Positions 28,875 through 38,878 of a DNA stretch of 64,000 bases are shown here, piece by piece. Position 1 is the first letter of the stretch. Each line of letters opens with the position of its first letter. The translations under genes and the position numbers were made by a program. This DNA comes from Pedobacter metabolipauper (GTDB taxonomy: Bacteria > Bacteroidota > Bacteroidia > Sphingobacteriales > Sphingobacteriaceae): NCBI RefSeq assembly GCF_004362715.1, contig NZ_SNYC01000003.1, positions 62,001 through 126,000 on the forward strand, read 5' to 3'. Below the pieces are notes generated by a model. That model made no database searches and was not told the origin of the DNA. It saw nothing but the letters and a program-made list of their open reading frames with translations.

Positions 28875-29732
28875 TTAATTATATAACGTACCGGTATTTA
28901 CAACAGGCTGAACATTACGGTCGCCGCAAAGAACCACCAACAGGTTGCTCACCATAGCGGCCTTACGTTCTTCGTCAAGTTCAACAATATTTTTCTCAGA
29001 AAGCCTGGCAAGGGCCATTTCAACCATTCCAACAGCACCTTCTACAATCAGTTTACGTGCAGCAATAACTGCAGTAGCCTGCTGGCGCTGCAGCATGGCG
29101 CTTGCAATTTCCTGTGCATAGGCCAGGTGTGATATTCTGGCTTCGATCACCTGGATGCCTGCGCGGGATAACCGCTCGCTTAGTTCCGCTTCTAAAAGCG
29201 TACTCACCTTTTCAGCACCGTCCTTTAAGGTGATGGTCGCTTCTTCATCTTCAAAATTATCGTAGGGGAAAATATTGGCAAGGTGACGTACGGCCGCCTC
29301 ACTTTGAATGGTTACATATTGAAGGTAATCTTCCACGGCAAACATAGCTTTGGCGGTTTCCTGGATCTGCCAAACTACTACAGCAGCAATTTCAATCGGG
29401 TTACCCAGTTTGTCATTTACTTTGATCTGGTGACCGTTCAGGTTTCTGGCCTTTAAAGAAACCTTCTTTTTAACGGTTAACGGGTTAACCCAGAAAAAAC
29501 CATCCGTTTTAACTGTACCTACATATTTACCAAAAAGGGTAAGTACCTTAGATTCATTCGGGTTGTTGATGATCAGTCCCGGTAAAACCAGGCAGAAGTC
29601 TACCGCCAGAATTGAAGCGCCAGTTCCGAAATATCGGACAGCCAATGCATATATTCCGCCACCCAGAAGAGCAAGGAATAGTGTAAATGTTAAATACCCA
29701 GAAGGGGGAGTGATAATTTTTTCCTGATACAT
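28875..29732 (-). CDS. SPFH/band-7 domain membrane protein
   Basis: This 285-aa protein has two N-terminal hydrophobic segments (residues ~12-60), then an SPFH domain with [34 protein letters not shown] and [35 protein letters not shown] blocks. Its organisation resembles stomatin/prohibitin-like scaffolds that organise membrane microdomains and protease complexes. No NfeD partner is adjacent. The short ribbon-helix-helix gene follows in the same transcript and is a possible autoregulator, which is inference. Confidence 0.88.
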   Translation of the reverse strand: MYQEKIITPPSGYLTFTLFLALLGGGIYALAVRYFGTGASILAVDFCLVLPGLIINNPNESKVLTLFGKYVGTVKTDGFFWVNPLTVKKKVSLKARNLNGHQIKVNDKLGNPIEIAAVVVWQIQETAKAMFAVEDYLQYVTIQSEAAVRHLANIFPYDNFEDEEATITLKDGAEKVSTLLEAELSERLSRAGIQVIEARISHLAYAQEIASAMLQRQQATAVIAARKLIVEGAVGMVEMALARLSEKNIVELDEERKAAMVSNLLVVLCGDRNVQPVVNTGTLYN

Positions 29733-29878
29733 AATGATATTAATTTGATATCATAAAGTAAGCGAGTATTATTCATAAATCCAAATTTATTTTCTGCCTC
29801 ATTGGCTTAACGGCATGAAAAAGAATGTATTCTGATGAATAATTATGTTATTTTTGATTCAAATCAATTGATATCGCT

Positions 29879-31957
29879 TTGGCAAAGATTAAAAAGAATT
29901 CCCACAGGGTGCTTTACAGAAAGTATTCATCGAACATCAAATACATCATGATGGTATTTTCTGTATTGATTATAACGGTGTTTTTACCCAAGCAGCCCCG
30001 TTTCAGGTATGAATTTGAAAAGGGAGAGATCTGGAAAAACAAAGACCTGATCTCACCATTTAGTTTCGCCATTCTAAAAACGAATCCACAGGTAGATACT
30101 GATAAAAAAGATGCACTGAATAATGTATTGCCAATCTATTCAGTCAATCTAAATCTCATCAATGATGTAGAAGAAGCTTATTTAAATGAGTTTGATGTAA
30201 AGTGGAGGGGCAATGTGTTCCCGGAAAATGAAAAGCTGCTGTATAAAACAAGTTCACTTAAACTTTTAAAGGCGATCTATCAAAAAGGGATCATTGCGAT
30301 AGATCCGAAGCACCAGAAAGGCAATACGTATTTTGATTTTTCATTACTCAATAACAATATCAGTAAAACGGTAAGTACACAGGATGTGTTCACCGTACAG
30401 AGTGGCTTGGATTATTTTAAAAATAACTTTCAGTCGGTAAACCTGAAGATCAAAGAAATGATTGTCAACCTGGTTGAAGATCATTTACAGTCCAATATTG
30501 TATTTAATGAAAAGATGACTGCCATGGTGCAGGAAAATGCAGTAAACAGTCTTTCAACCACACGTGGCATGGTTCAAAAAGGAGAGCTGATCGTATCTAA
30601 GAATAATTTGATAGATGATGAGGTGTATCAAAAGCTTCAGTCCTTTAAAGAGATCTATGAAGCGCAAACAAAAACAATAGGAAACAGCAGACTGGTTTAT
30701 TTCGGTCAGATCCTGCTGGTAGGTTTTATTGTCAGTTTGCTGATGGTGTTTCTGAAGCTATTCCGTAAAGATATTTTTGCAGACAACCGGCAGCTTTCGT
30801 TATTACTGCTGGTAACAACCATGATGCTGCTGTCGCTAACCTGGGCCATTAAGCTAAACCTGCCAAGTATATACTATATTCCGTTCTGCATTGTGCCGAT
30901 CATCATCAGGATCTTATTTGACACCCGTTTAGCGCTATACCTGCATTTGCTGGTCATCCTTATTGCAGGGTTCTTTGTACCCAATAGTTTTGAGTTTGTA
31001 TTCTATCAGACTACAGCGGGTATGGTCGCAATCTATAGCATCCGGAATTTGATCAAAAGGGAACAATTGCTGTTATCAGCTTTATTCATATTATCGGCTT
31101 ATTTTATTTCATTTGTTGGTATAGCCTTATTGAGAGAAGGATCAATCAGCCAGATTGAATGGATAAACTTTATGCCGTTTGTGGTGAGTGTGCTGCTCTC
31201 ATTACTTGCATATCCATTAATTTATGCCTTTGAGCGGTTATTTGGTATTACATCAGATGTGGCACTGATCGAGCTGACCAATACCAACAATAAACTGCTG
31301 CGTGAACTGGCGTTTAAAGCCCCTGGAACCTTTCAGCATTCGCTGCAGGTGGCAAATCTTGCAGAAGCAGCCATATTTAAAATAGGCGGTAACTCATTGT
31401 TGGTAAGGGCAGGGGCATTGTACCATGATATTGGTAAAATTGAGAACCCACAATACTTTATAGAGAATCAAAATACTGCAAAGAGTCCGCATGATAAGCT
31501 ACCCTATGAACAAAGTGCCCAGATCATCATAAAGCACGTGCATAAGGGCATAGAGATTACCCGCAGACATCAATTGCCCGAAAGTGTGATCGACTTCATT
31601 AGAACGCATCATGGCAATACCCGTGTAGACTATTTTTACCAGTCATTTTTAAAGAATTCTCCGGAGAAATTTGTAGATGAGAACATTTTCCGTTATCCGG
31701 GGCCGATTCCATTTTCTAAGGAAACAGGGGTATTGATGCTGGCAGATTCGGTAGAAGCAGCCTCCAGAAGCCTGAAAAATCCAGACGCACAAAGTATAAA
31801 TGACCTCGTAGAGAGGATAATTAATTACAAATTGGAGCAAGACCAGTTAGATAACTGCGATATTACGTTAAAAGATCTTGAAACTATAAAGCTGATATTC
31901 AAGACAATGCTTATGAGTATCTATCATGTGCGTATAGATTATCATCAAACCTTGTAA
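29879..31957 (+). CDS. 7TM-HD family phosphohydrolase (PgpH-like, probable c-di-AMP phosphodiesterase)
   Basis: The 692-aa protein has one N-terminal membrane helix (~25-45), a large extracytoplasmic 7TMR-HDED-type domain (~60-270), about seven membrane helices (~275-470) and a C-terminal HD domain. That domain has HSLQVANLAEAA, ALYHDIGKIENP and FIRTHHGNTR, which hold the metal-binding His/Asp residues. PgpH-type enzymes hydrolyse cyclic di-AMP. The gene apparently starts at TTG (29879); no ATG occurs before residue 24, and the N-terminal basic segment before the helix supports the TTG. Confidence 0.88.
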   Translation: MAKIKKNSHRVLYRKYSSNIKYIMMVFSVLIITVFLPKQPRFRYEFEKGEIWKNKDLISPFSFAILKTNPQVDTDKKDALNNVLPIYSVNLNLINDVEEAYLNEFDVKWRGNVFPENEKLLYKTSSLKLLKAIYQKGIIAIDPKHQKGNTYFDFSLLNNNISKTVSTQDVFTVQSGLDYFKNNFQSVNLKIKEMIVNLVEDHLQSNIVFNEKMTAMVQENAVNSLSTTRGMVQKGELIVSKNNLIDDEVYQKLQSFKEIYEAQTKTIGNSRLVYFGQILLVGFIVSLLMVFLKLFRKDIFADNRQLSLLLLVTTMMLLSLTWAIKLNLPSIYYIPFCIVPIIIRILFDTRLALYLHLLVILIAGFFVPNSFEFVFYQTTAGMVAIYSIRNLIKREQLLLSALFILSAYFISFVGIALLREGSISQIEWINFMPFVVSVLLSLLAYPLIYAFERLFGITSDVALIELTNTNNKLLRELAFKAPGTFQHSLQVANLAEAAIFKIGGNSLLVRAGALYHDIGKIENPQYFIENQNTAKSPHDKLPYEQSAQIIIKHVHKGIEITRRHQLPESVIDFIRTHHGNTRVDYFYQSFLKNSPEKFVDENIFRYPGPIPFSKETGVLMLADSVEAASRSLKNPDAQSINDLVERIINYKLEQDQLDNCDITLKDLETIKLIFKTMLMSIYHVRIDYHQTL

Positions 31958-31963
31958 TTTTTT

Positions 31964-31993
31964 TTTGCAAATATAGATGAATTGCTATATTTG
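31964..31993 (+). promoter_or_regulatory. Promoter of tRNA-Ser(GCT)
   Basis: TTTG (31964-31967), an 18-nt spacer, then TATATTTG (31986-31993) matches the Bacteroidota vegetative consensus closely. The predicted start is near 32000, about 24 nt before the tRNA. The leader contains a perfect 8-bp hairpin, CCAAAAAC / GTTTTTGG, at 31999-32019. Confidence 0.75.
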
Positions 31994-32023
31994 CAATCCC
32001 AAAAACGCTGTGTTTTTGGAATC

Positions 32024-32110
32024 GGAGAGATGCCTGAGTGGCCGAAAGGAACAGTTTGCTAAACTGTCGTACTGGCAACGGTACCGAGGGTTCGAATCCC
32101 TCTCTCTCCG
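32024..32110 (+). tRNA. tRNA-Ser(GCT)
   Basis: The 87-nt gene has a 7-bp acceptor stem (GGAGAGA / TCTCTCC), discriminator G at 32110, anticodon loop TTGCTAA with anticodon GCT at 32058-32060, a long variable arm typical of serine tRNAs, and a GGTTCGAATCC T-arm. CCA is not encoded. It reads AGC/AGU codons. Confidence 0.97.
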
Positions 32111-32124
32111 CTGATAGCAATGTC

Positions 32125-32168
32125 AAAAACGAAAGCCTGCAATCATTGATTGCAGGCTTTCGTTTTTT
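32125..32168 (+). terminator. Strong intrinsic terminator after tRNA-Ser
   Basis: AAAAACGAAAGCCTGCAAT pairs with ATTGCAGGCTTTCGTTTTT around a 5-nt loop, with flanking A and T tracts. It ends the tRNA-Ser transcript and may also stop the leftward receptor gene. Confidence 0.9.
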
Positions 32169-32207
32169 AGGTCAATCGACCAGATTCACTTCTTATTCAG
32201 CAAGCCA

Positions 32208-34586
32208 CTAATTTCTATTGCCACTTTTAGCCTGCCTAACGGCTTGGTTATCTTTCAAATTGACGCGATAAACCAGCGTGAGCCTATAGCGGGCAGCATT
32301 AGGCATACTGGTTTGGTGAATACGGTAATTTTCAGTGGTCGTTATATCGTTAAATTTGCGCAGATCAAGCAGGTTGGCCACGTCAAACGTGAGGGTCGCT
32401 TTGTCTTTTAATAGATTTTTGCTGGCAGCAAAGTCAATATTATGTACTGCGGCCGACCGGGTCTGTGCGGTACCATTAGCTCCCCTGAAGTTATACAATG
32501 CCTGGAAGCCCAGTTTATTGGGCAATTTTATTTGGGCACTTATGCGCGTGGTGAACGAATGGCCTTTAAAGTCAACGTTTTGTGCAAGGTATGATCCGTG
32601 CTGGCTAAAACTATATGCGTTAAGTTCGGTATTTACCTGTAACCAGTTTACCGGGTTGTATAATAACGACAGTTCCAAACCCCGCCGCACCTCGCTGCCA
32701 ATATTAACCGGTGTGGTAACGAATAAGCCATCGGAATTACGTGAAGTGTACTCTTCTATTTCGCCACTGTTGTGCTGATAATAAACAGAAGGATTAAAGG
32801 TTAATGATGGCCAGTTTTTTAGAAAACTCAGTTCAAACACATCGGCATAAGATGGGTTCAGGTCAGGGTTGCCCAAAAAGCGTGTGGTCAAATCTGTTAG
32901 TTCATTAAAGGGGTAGATGAGGTGAAGCGGTGGCCGGTTGATCCTTTTGCTAAAGCTTCCCTGTATGGTACTGACGGTACCAAATCCGTAACTTAGGTTA
33001 AGCGTTGGGAATAAGCGGTTATAATTCTTTTTATTGGTATAAGTACCGATGCGGTCATCAATACCAATATGCGTAAATTCGCTGCGCAGACCCGCCTGAT
33101 AACTGAATTTACCAGTCTTTCCGGCAAACTGTGTGTAAGCACTGCCGATCAGTTCTTTATACAGCAGGTGATTGTCTATTTGCTCAATAACGTCCCAGGT
33201 ACTTCCGTTTTGCTGCTGTGCGATAAAATCACTGCTTACCCGGCGACTTTCCATTTTCAGGCCGAACTCCAACGTTGAATTACTATCCAGTGGTTGTAAC
33301 AGGTCTGTTTGTATCATCAGGTCCTTGCTAATTCCTGCAGATCCCGTCCTGATCATGGGTAGGGTAATGGCCGCAGGGTAAAGCCTGCTCGTATTCAGGT
33401 TCCAGTCCTTATCGCTGTCCCAAAAATCATATTGCATGTCAACGCTAAATTTTTTTCCTGGCCGGATAAACGTACGTGTATAGTTAAATTCCATCTGATT
33501 GTAGCTCCTGTTTTCCCATGATTCGCCGGTTCTGTTCAGACTGCTGTCTAAGTCGCCATTGTTACCGGAATACCCATAGTTCAGCCTGGTCTTATCATGG
33601 TCATAGGTCGCATTGCGTAAATAGGCTGCGGTAAGGGAATTGCGGCTGTCCAACTGGTAATCCGCACCAAAATACAATAAGCGGCTATCATCGTGCCGGT
33701 TCTCATCCTGCCGACGGTTTAGGTACGTGGGTGTACTGAGAAGTCCTGTAGTTTGCTGCATGGTATACAGGCCAACATAATCTGACAAGCGAAGGCTGAT
33801 AGTTGAAAAAAGATTCAGTTTATTGGATTTATAGTTGAGGCTTGGGCTAATGCGCGTATCATTCGGAATGCCGCCTACAAGGCGAACCTGCCCGTTGAAG
33901 CCAGCTTTTTTATTCTTTTTAAGGATAATATTGATGATCCCTGCCGATCCGGCAGCATCATACCTGGAAGAAGGATTGGTAATGATCTCCACACGCTCTA
34001 CCTGGTCGGCCGGCAGCTGTTCCAAAGCATTACTTTGCGTAAGCCCGGTGCGGCGGCCATCAATAAGCACCAGCACATTGCTGTTACCGCGCAAACTGAT
34101 ACCACCCGTGGCACTTACACTTACTGAAGGAACAATATTCAATAGATCGGTAACCGAACCCGTCTGCGAAAGCATGTCTTTACCTACTTCAAATACTTTT
34201 TTGTCCAGGTTCAAGCTAACTGCTTTGCGTTCGGCCGTTACCGATACCTCATTCAGCAGTCGTGGATCGGGCTGCATGATCACATCACCTAAGTTTAATA
34301 CTTCATCTGTGCCAATTTGTACTGTTTTATTGACGGTTTGAAAACCGGTAAAACTGAAACTAACCAAGAACTTTCCAGCTGGTATTTTTTCAAACTTAAA
34401 AACACCCTTGTCGTCGGTTATTGCAGCGGCCACTAATTTCGAGGAGGTATCGCTAATAGTTACCGTTACATAAGGAATGGGTTGCTGCGGCGACCCTTCT
34501 TTCACCGTACCTCTGAGTTGCATATGTTGGGCAAACGCCGTGATGTTGATCAATAGCAATGCCACCAGCAAAAAGTGTTTTTTCAT
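32208..34586 (-). CDS. TonB-linked outer-membrane receptor (OMP_b-brl_3 type)
   Basis: The 792-aa product has a signal peptide (MKKHFLLVALLLINITAFAQ), a carboxypeptidase-regulatory-like beta-sandwich (~22-110) and a TonB-dependent plug (~120-235, with LLNIVPSVSVSATGGISLRGNSNVLVLIDGR split across it). A 22-strand-type barrel follows, closing in the C-terminal strands. The predicted role is active import of a substrate or signal peptide across the outer membrane. It is divergent from a LytS-like kinase and LytTR regulator, which suggests that pair controls it. The substrate is not evident. Confidence 0.85.
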   Translation of the reverse strand: MKKHFLLVALLLINITAFAQHMQLRGTVKEGSPQQPIPYVTVTISDTSSKLVAAAITDDKGVFKFEKIPAGKFLVSFSFTGFQTVNKTVQIGTDEVLNLGDVIMQPDPRLLNEVSVTAERKAVSLNLDKKVFEVGKDMLSQTGSVTDLLNIVPSVSVSATGGISLRGNSNVLVLIDGRRTGLTQSNALEQLPADQVERVEIITNPSSRYDAAGSAGIINIILKKNKKAGFNGQVRLVGGIPNDTRISPSLNYKSNKLNLFSTISLRLSDYVGLYTMQQTTGLLSTPTYLNRRQDENRHDDSRLLYFGADYQLDSRNSLTAAYLRNATYDHDKTRLNYGYSGNNGDLDSSLNRTGESWENRSYNQMEFNYTRTFIRPGKKFSVDMQYDFWDSDKDWNLNTSRLYPAAITLPMIRTGSAGISKDLMIQTDLLQPLDSNSTLEFGLKMESRRVSSDFIAQQQNGSTWDVIEQIDNHLLYKELIGSAYTQFAGKTGKFSYQAGLRSEFTHIGIDDRIGTYTNKKNYNRLFPTLNLSYGFGTVSTIQGSFSKRINRPPLHLIYPFNELTDLTTRFLGNPDLNPSYADVFELSFLKNWPSLTFNPSVYYQHNSGEIEEYTSRNSDGLFVTTPVNIGSEVRRGLELSLLYNPVNWLQVNTELNAYSFSQHGSYLAQNVDFKGHSFTTRISAQIKLPNKLGFQALYNFRGANGTAQTRSAAVHNIDFAASKNLLKDKATLTFDVANLLDLRKFNDITTTENYRIHQTSMPNAARYRLTLVYRVNLKDNQAVRQAKSGNRN

Positions 34587-34696
34587 GTTGCAAGGTTAAT
34601 GACCAGAGGCGGTTGCGCAGCGAAAAAACATGCCAACTGCTCCACGGCCTTTCAAGCGGTAATTTCTATTTGTGTATTAACCAGTATATTTACCCA

Positions 34697-36373
34697 ATGC
34701 ATCATACCCTTATTGTTTTCCTGCTGTTGCTGTTTCTGCCCACCGGTTACGTACAGGTAATCGAGGACGAAGAACCTGTACCAGTTTATCATACAGGCGA
34801 CAACATTGCCTGGGCTGCCAAAGGCTTCAATGATAAAAATTGGAACACCAGCCGAAGTGAAACCGATGAAGGTATTTTTTGGTCACGTACGCACCTCCTC
34901 TTGCGCCCAGTGGATAACAATAGGCGACCTCTAGGGCTTCAGATCGGTTCTTTTGGTACTTTTGATGTGTATTGGGACGGTGTATTGATCGGCAGCAACG
35001 GCGTATTACCCTACGGGCATAGACCAGAGCAGCCGGGAACCGAATGCAGTATTTTTATCGTGCCCGATAGTCTGACAAGCCCCGGTGCACACATTGTGGC
35101 TATGCGCATGTCGCAAGCCTACCTGCCTGATGTACATCGAAGTATTGGTTTTAAAATGGAAAAGTACACCAGTCTTTTAACATTGCCGCTCATAACCATG
35201 TCTTATATGAACCTCATGGCGGGTGCGTTTCTTATAGCGAGCCTATATTACTTCTTTTTGTATTTCAACAGTAAACACAGGCAGGTTGATATCATGATCT
35301 TTGCCACCATTTGCCTGCTTTTTTTCTGCCTGCTTATTATGGAATATCTGAAGTTCCATATGGTGATCCCTTATCCTCAGTTCTATATTCGCCTTGAGAT
35401 CATAGGCTGGCTCACTTTTACTATAGCTCTGCTCATTCCCTGGTACTTTACCATTCAGTTTCATTTTAAATGGAAGCTTTGGTTACTGGGTTTGTTGTTA
35501 GGCGTGCTGCTGGGCTTATATTATTTCAATTACGGAAACTATGACCTCACAGCCAAACTGTATAGTTTGGTCATGTTGATCGCTTCATTCATGGTAGTGA
35601 TAAATGGTATTATTCAAAAGGAAAAAGGAGGGTACATTGTTTTTATAGGCCTTTTAGCCAGTGCGATGGTTAACGAATACCTGTTTTATGATTACAGTTT
35701 ATTCATCAGCTTTACATTGATTGTACTTTGCATGCTCTATCTGCATGCCATTCGGGCGAGCTCCATTGAATCGGAGCATCAGGAGGCACTTGTACTTTCT
35801 TCGCGCCTGCAGCTTGAATTGCTCAAAAAGAACATCCAACCCCATTTCCTGCGAAACACCCTAACCTCTATGATGGACTGGGTAGAAGAATCTCCCAAAG
35901 AGGGCGCACGCTTTATACAGGCTTTATCAGCCGAGTTTGATATTATGAACTCCATTTCAGAACAAACATTGATCCCAATCCGGCAGGAAATAGAACTTTG
36001 CCGTCAACACTTGTCGGTTATGGAATTCCGTAAAGAGATTCGCTTTGAATGGAAAGAGTACGGCATAGATGATGCACAGTTGATACCACCTGCCGTTTTG
36101 CATACGTTGCTGGAAAATGGCATTACGCACAGTATCCCGCTACAGGGAAACCGGATTGTATTTAAGCTTACGTATACCACAGGGCCGGGCTACAGGCAAT
36201 ATGTTTTTGACACCTTCGCAGAGAACCGGCCCGTATTGACCGGTAGGGAAGGAGGTAACGGCTTTAAATATATCCGGGCACGCCTAACCGAAAGTTACGG
36301 ACAAAACTGGACATTACATTCCGCTGCAACAGCTGCAGGCTGGTCGTCAACCATTAAAATCTTAGATAGATGA
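34697..36373 (+). CDS. LytS-type sensor histidine kinase with 7 membrane helices
   Basis: From the ATG at 34697 (MHHTLIVFLLLLFLP, a signal anchor or peptide) the protein is 558 aa. Residues ~25-165 form an extracytoplasmic beta-rich domain resembling jelly-roll sensor domains. Seven or so helices span ~170-360. The C-terminal His_kinase domain has the phospho-acceptor in NIQPHFLRNTL (family consensus PHFLFN, so the second Phe is Arg). An N-box-like LLENGITH and a GGNGFKYIRARL glycine box follow. Its stop overlaps the LytTR regulator start by 4 bp, so they form a two-component pair. Confidence 0.85.
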   Translation: MHHTLIVFLLLLFLPTGYVQVIEDEEPVPVYHTGDNIAWAAKGFNDKNWNTSRSETDEGIFWSRTHLLLRPVDNNRRPLGLQIGSFGTFDVYWDGVLIGSNGVLPYGHRPEQPGTECSIFIVPDSLTSPGAHIVAMRMSQAYLPDVHRSIGFKMEKYTSLLTLPLITMSYMNLMAGAFLIASLYYFFLYFNSKHRQVDIMIFATICLLFFCLLIMEYLKFHMVIPYPQFYIRLEIIGWLTFTIALLIPWYFTIQFHFKWKLWLLGLLLGVLLGLYYFNYGNYDLTAKLYSLVMLIASFMVVINGIIQKEKGGYIVFIGLLASAMVNEYLFYDYSLFISFTLIVLCMLYLHAIRASSIESEHQEALVLSSRLQLELLKKNIQPHFLRNTLTSMMDWVEESPKEGARFIQALSAEFDIMNSISEQTLIPIRQEIELCRQHLSVMEFRKEIRFEWKEYGIDDAQLIPPAVLHTLLENGITHSIPLQGNRIVFKLTYTTGPGYRQYVFDTFAENRPVLTGREGGNGFKYIRARLTESYGQNWTLHSAATAAGWSSTIKILDR

Positions 36374-37068
36374 ACATACTGATCATAGAGGACGAAGCCA
36401 GGATCGCCAAAAGGTTACAGCGAATGACAGCCGGATTTTTTGGAAATAAACCCACGGAGATCATCATATGTGATTCCCTGCAAAAAGGCCTCAGCCATAT
36501 TTCATCCAAACCGGTCGACCTGCTGCTGCTGGATTTAAATCTGAACGGTGACAATGGTTTTGAAGTGCTTGAACTGATGGTGTCGGCTTCATTTCATACC
36601 ATTATCGTTTCGGCCAATACAGATAAGGCGATCACGGCATTTGCTTATGGTGTACTTGATTTTGTGCCCAAGCCCTTTGATCAGGACCGTCTGTTTCGGG
36701 CACTTGGCCGCTTTTTGGCCCCCGCCATCAAAACCCATGAGGATATTAAATATTTAGCCGTAAAAACTGCCGGACAGGTAAAGCTGATCAGCATAACAGA
36801 AGTGATGTATATCAAAGGAGCGGGGATCTATACGGAGCTGCACCTAAAGAATGGCCGACAGGAACTGCATGACAAATCATTGGAACTACTGGAACAATTA
36901 CTGCCCGTCAGCTTTCAACGCATTCATAGATCCTATATCGTAAACATGGAATACGCAGAAAAGATACTGGTACAGCCGGGTAGCAGATACGGTGTGTCGC
37001 TTAAAAATGAGGAGATCCTTCCTGTAGGCCGCTCGAAATATAAAGAACTAAGGAATAAAACTTTATAA
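36370..37068 (+). CDS. LytTR-family response regulator
   Basis: This 232-aa regulator has an N-terminal receiver domain: IIEDEARIA, phospho-acceptor Asp in LLLLDLNLNG near residue 56, and the conserved Lys in VPKPFDQ. A C-terminal LytTR DNA-binding domain (~125-230) contains YIKGAGIYTELHLKNG and FQRIHRSYIVNMEYAEKI. It overlaps its kinase by an ATGA. LytTR proteins bind paired direct repeats; a target in the region between the kinase and the divergent receptor would fit but was not located. Confidence 0.92.
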   Translation: MNILIIEDEARIAKRLQRMTAGFFGNKPTEIIICDSLQKGLSHISSKPVDLLLLDLNLNGDNGFEVLELMVSASFHTIIVSANTDKAITAFAYGVLDFVPKPFDQDRLFRALGRFLAPAIKTHEDIKYLAVKTAGQVKLISITEVMYIKGAGIYTELHLKNGRQELHDKSLELLEQLLPVSFQRIHRSYIVNMEYAEKILVQPGSRYGVSLKNEEILPVGRSKYKELRNKTL

Positions 37069-37072
37069 CCGC

Positions 37073-38157
37073 TTAATCTTTTTCAGACATGGCGGGCAGG
37101 ATGTAATTTTCCATGATCTTTTCTGGCTGCCATACCCTTCGGTTTCTAAAATTAGCAGATGTGACCAATACAACCAGCTGGTATTGTGGAACAATAAAGA
37201 CATATTGACCGCCCGCACCACGTGCTTCAATGGAATTGGTGGTTTTTCCATTGACCAAATAATGATAATGCCACCATAAAAAGCCGTATTCATTTTTTTT
37301 GGAATGGTTTTCCAGTATCAGGTACTTCTTAAAGGATGCATCAATCCAATTTTTGCTGATGATCTGCCTATTTTTCCACTGGCCACCTTCCGCATAAAGC
37401 AACCCAAATTTTAACAGATCTCGCGGTCGTAAATGCATGCCACCACCAAAATAAGGACGGTTAAGGGGATCATTGAATACGATATAATCGTTAATGCCCA
37501 GGGTTCAAACAACTCCTGATCGATAAATGCATCAAGTGGCTGTTTAACCACGGTATCCATAAGTATACCCAATAAGTAAGGATTGGCCGAACTGTAGTTT
37601 GCATGCGTACCCGGATAATTGATCATAGGCGCTTCAACTACAGTCTTTAACCAGTCTGGCGAATTTTGATATTCATCTTCCGATGCAGGAGGTCTCCTGT
37701 CAACCCCAAAGTCAACAGCATCGAGTCCCGAACTCATGGTTAGCAAACTACCAATACTGATGGCCTGTTTCCTGGTATCCTAATCTGTTGTAGCCTTAAA
37801 ATGTGGTGGTAAAAAGGAAATGAGCTTTTGTGCAGTGTCCTTCAACAAGCCTTGATCTATGGCAATCCCAACTAAAGCCGATGAAATACTTTTTGATGCC
37901 GACCGCAAATCGTGCACCGCGCCCTCATCAAAACCATTAAAATACTGCTCATAAACCAGTTTACCATTCCTGCTGATGAGTACACTATGCGTATTTGTGA
38001 TCTTATTGGCGTTGATATTATCCGCTATGCGCTTTAAATACTGGTCATCAAAGCCGGCAGCTTTTAAGCTGCTTACCGGCAAGCCATCGTTCAAATCTGC
38101 AGGAACGCGGCCAATAAAAGGCATTTTTATCCCATCCTGAGCATAATATGGGTACAC
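37073..38157 (-). pseudogene. Serine hydrolase (class C beta-lactamase family) pseudogene
   Basis: Three open segments join into one PF00144-type serine hydrolase. The first carries the SxxK nucleophile motif (LRSASKSISS). It stops at an in-frame TAG (37780-37782), after which the same frame continues DTRKQAISIGSLLTMSSGLD with the NYSSANPYLLG motif. A one-base loss near 37501-37503 shifts the frame after LFEP, and the rest (LGINDYIVFNDP... then GAGGQYVFIV) is in another frame. The 5' end is also gone: a TAA (38158-38160) directly precedes residues that look like the end of a signal peptide (YYAQDG). The remaining sequence is well conserved, so inactivation looks recent. Confidence 0.85.
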
Positions 38158-38173
38158 TTAATGAAGATCAGGA

Positions 38174-38866
38174 TCAATTACTGTTATATTTCAAATCCTG
38201 CAGTTCTTTTAAAAATTCCAATGCCTTCGTTACTCTGATTCCTGCAGATCTCCGGATGAAATTTTTAACCCATTTTTTATGCATGTTTTTAAAAGAAACT
38301 TCATTATAAAACCAAATGCCTAACGGAATCAACACCATGAATGCAATGATCTGCACTGTCCACCAATTTCCATTTGATCTGGCAAGGATATTAAAATCAC
38401 CAAAAATCTTAATGTTAAAGTCCTTGATTACTTTCGTGAAAATTGTGGGATATGCTAAAAACGCAGGAACAAACAACACCCCTAATCTGGCATAAGTCAG
38501 AATATGTGTTTGTAACATTACAAGTGAACTCTGAATGGTTGCCACATCGTTATTAAAGTCCATTCTCTTGATCAAAGTAATTTGTTTCAAGGCATTTATA
38601 AGTGTGGTTATATAAAAGGCCAATAAAACAACCGCAGAAACAGCATAAGAGAATTGGTAAATATTTTTTAATAAAAACCCCGTCAAGGCCACTACAACGA
38701 CAAAATTAAATATACTTTCAATCACTCTTTGGCGATATAGGGGAGCAAGTTTTGATACTGCTTTTTGAGTCTGGATCAGTGATATGCCTTGTTCATCCAG
38801 TTTAAGGCTTTTGTCTAATTTAGCATCATTAGACAGCCACATCGTTTTTAATTCATCTAATTCCAT
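38174..38866 (-). CDS. Membrane protein downstream of ECF sigma factor (possible anti-sigma)
   Basis: The 230-aa product starts with a soluble helix (MELDELKTMWLSNDAKLDKS), then has about four membrane helices between residues ~45 and 195 and a short basic C-terminal tail. Similar ELDELK-W proteins sit after ECF sigma genes in Bacteroidota. The short N-terminal cytoplasmic region could hold the sigma factor, but it lacks a recognisable zinc anti-sigma motif. It starts 12 bp after the sigma gene stop, in the same transcript. Confidence 0.65.
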   Translation of the reverse strand: MELDELKTMWLSNDAKLDKSLKLDEQGISLIQTQKAVSKLAPLYRQRVIESIFNFVVVVALTGFLLKNIYQFSYAVSAVVLLAFYITTLINALKQITLIKRMDFNNDVATIQSSLVMLQTHILTYARLGVLFVPAFLAYPTIFTKVIKDFNIKIFGDFNILARSNGNWWTVQIIAFMVLIPLGIWFYNEVSFKNMHKKWVKNFIRRSAGIRVTKALEFLKELQDLKYNSN

Positions 38867-38878
38867 GATCTTTAATAT

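Noticed and set aside
31911..32126. Reverse-strand ORF containing EREGFEPSVPLP
   Set aside because: It is the antisense translation of tRNA-Ser(GCT), another common artefact.
37411..37746. Independent small genes within the serine hydrolase region
   Set aside because: The segments are consecutive parts of one known family split by a stop codon and a frameshift, so they are pieces of a pseudogene.
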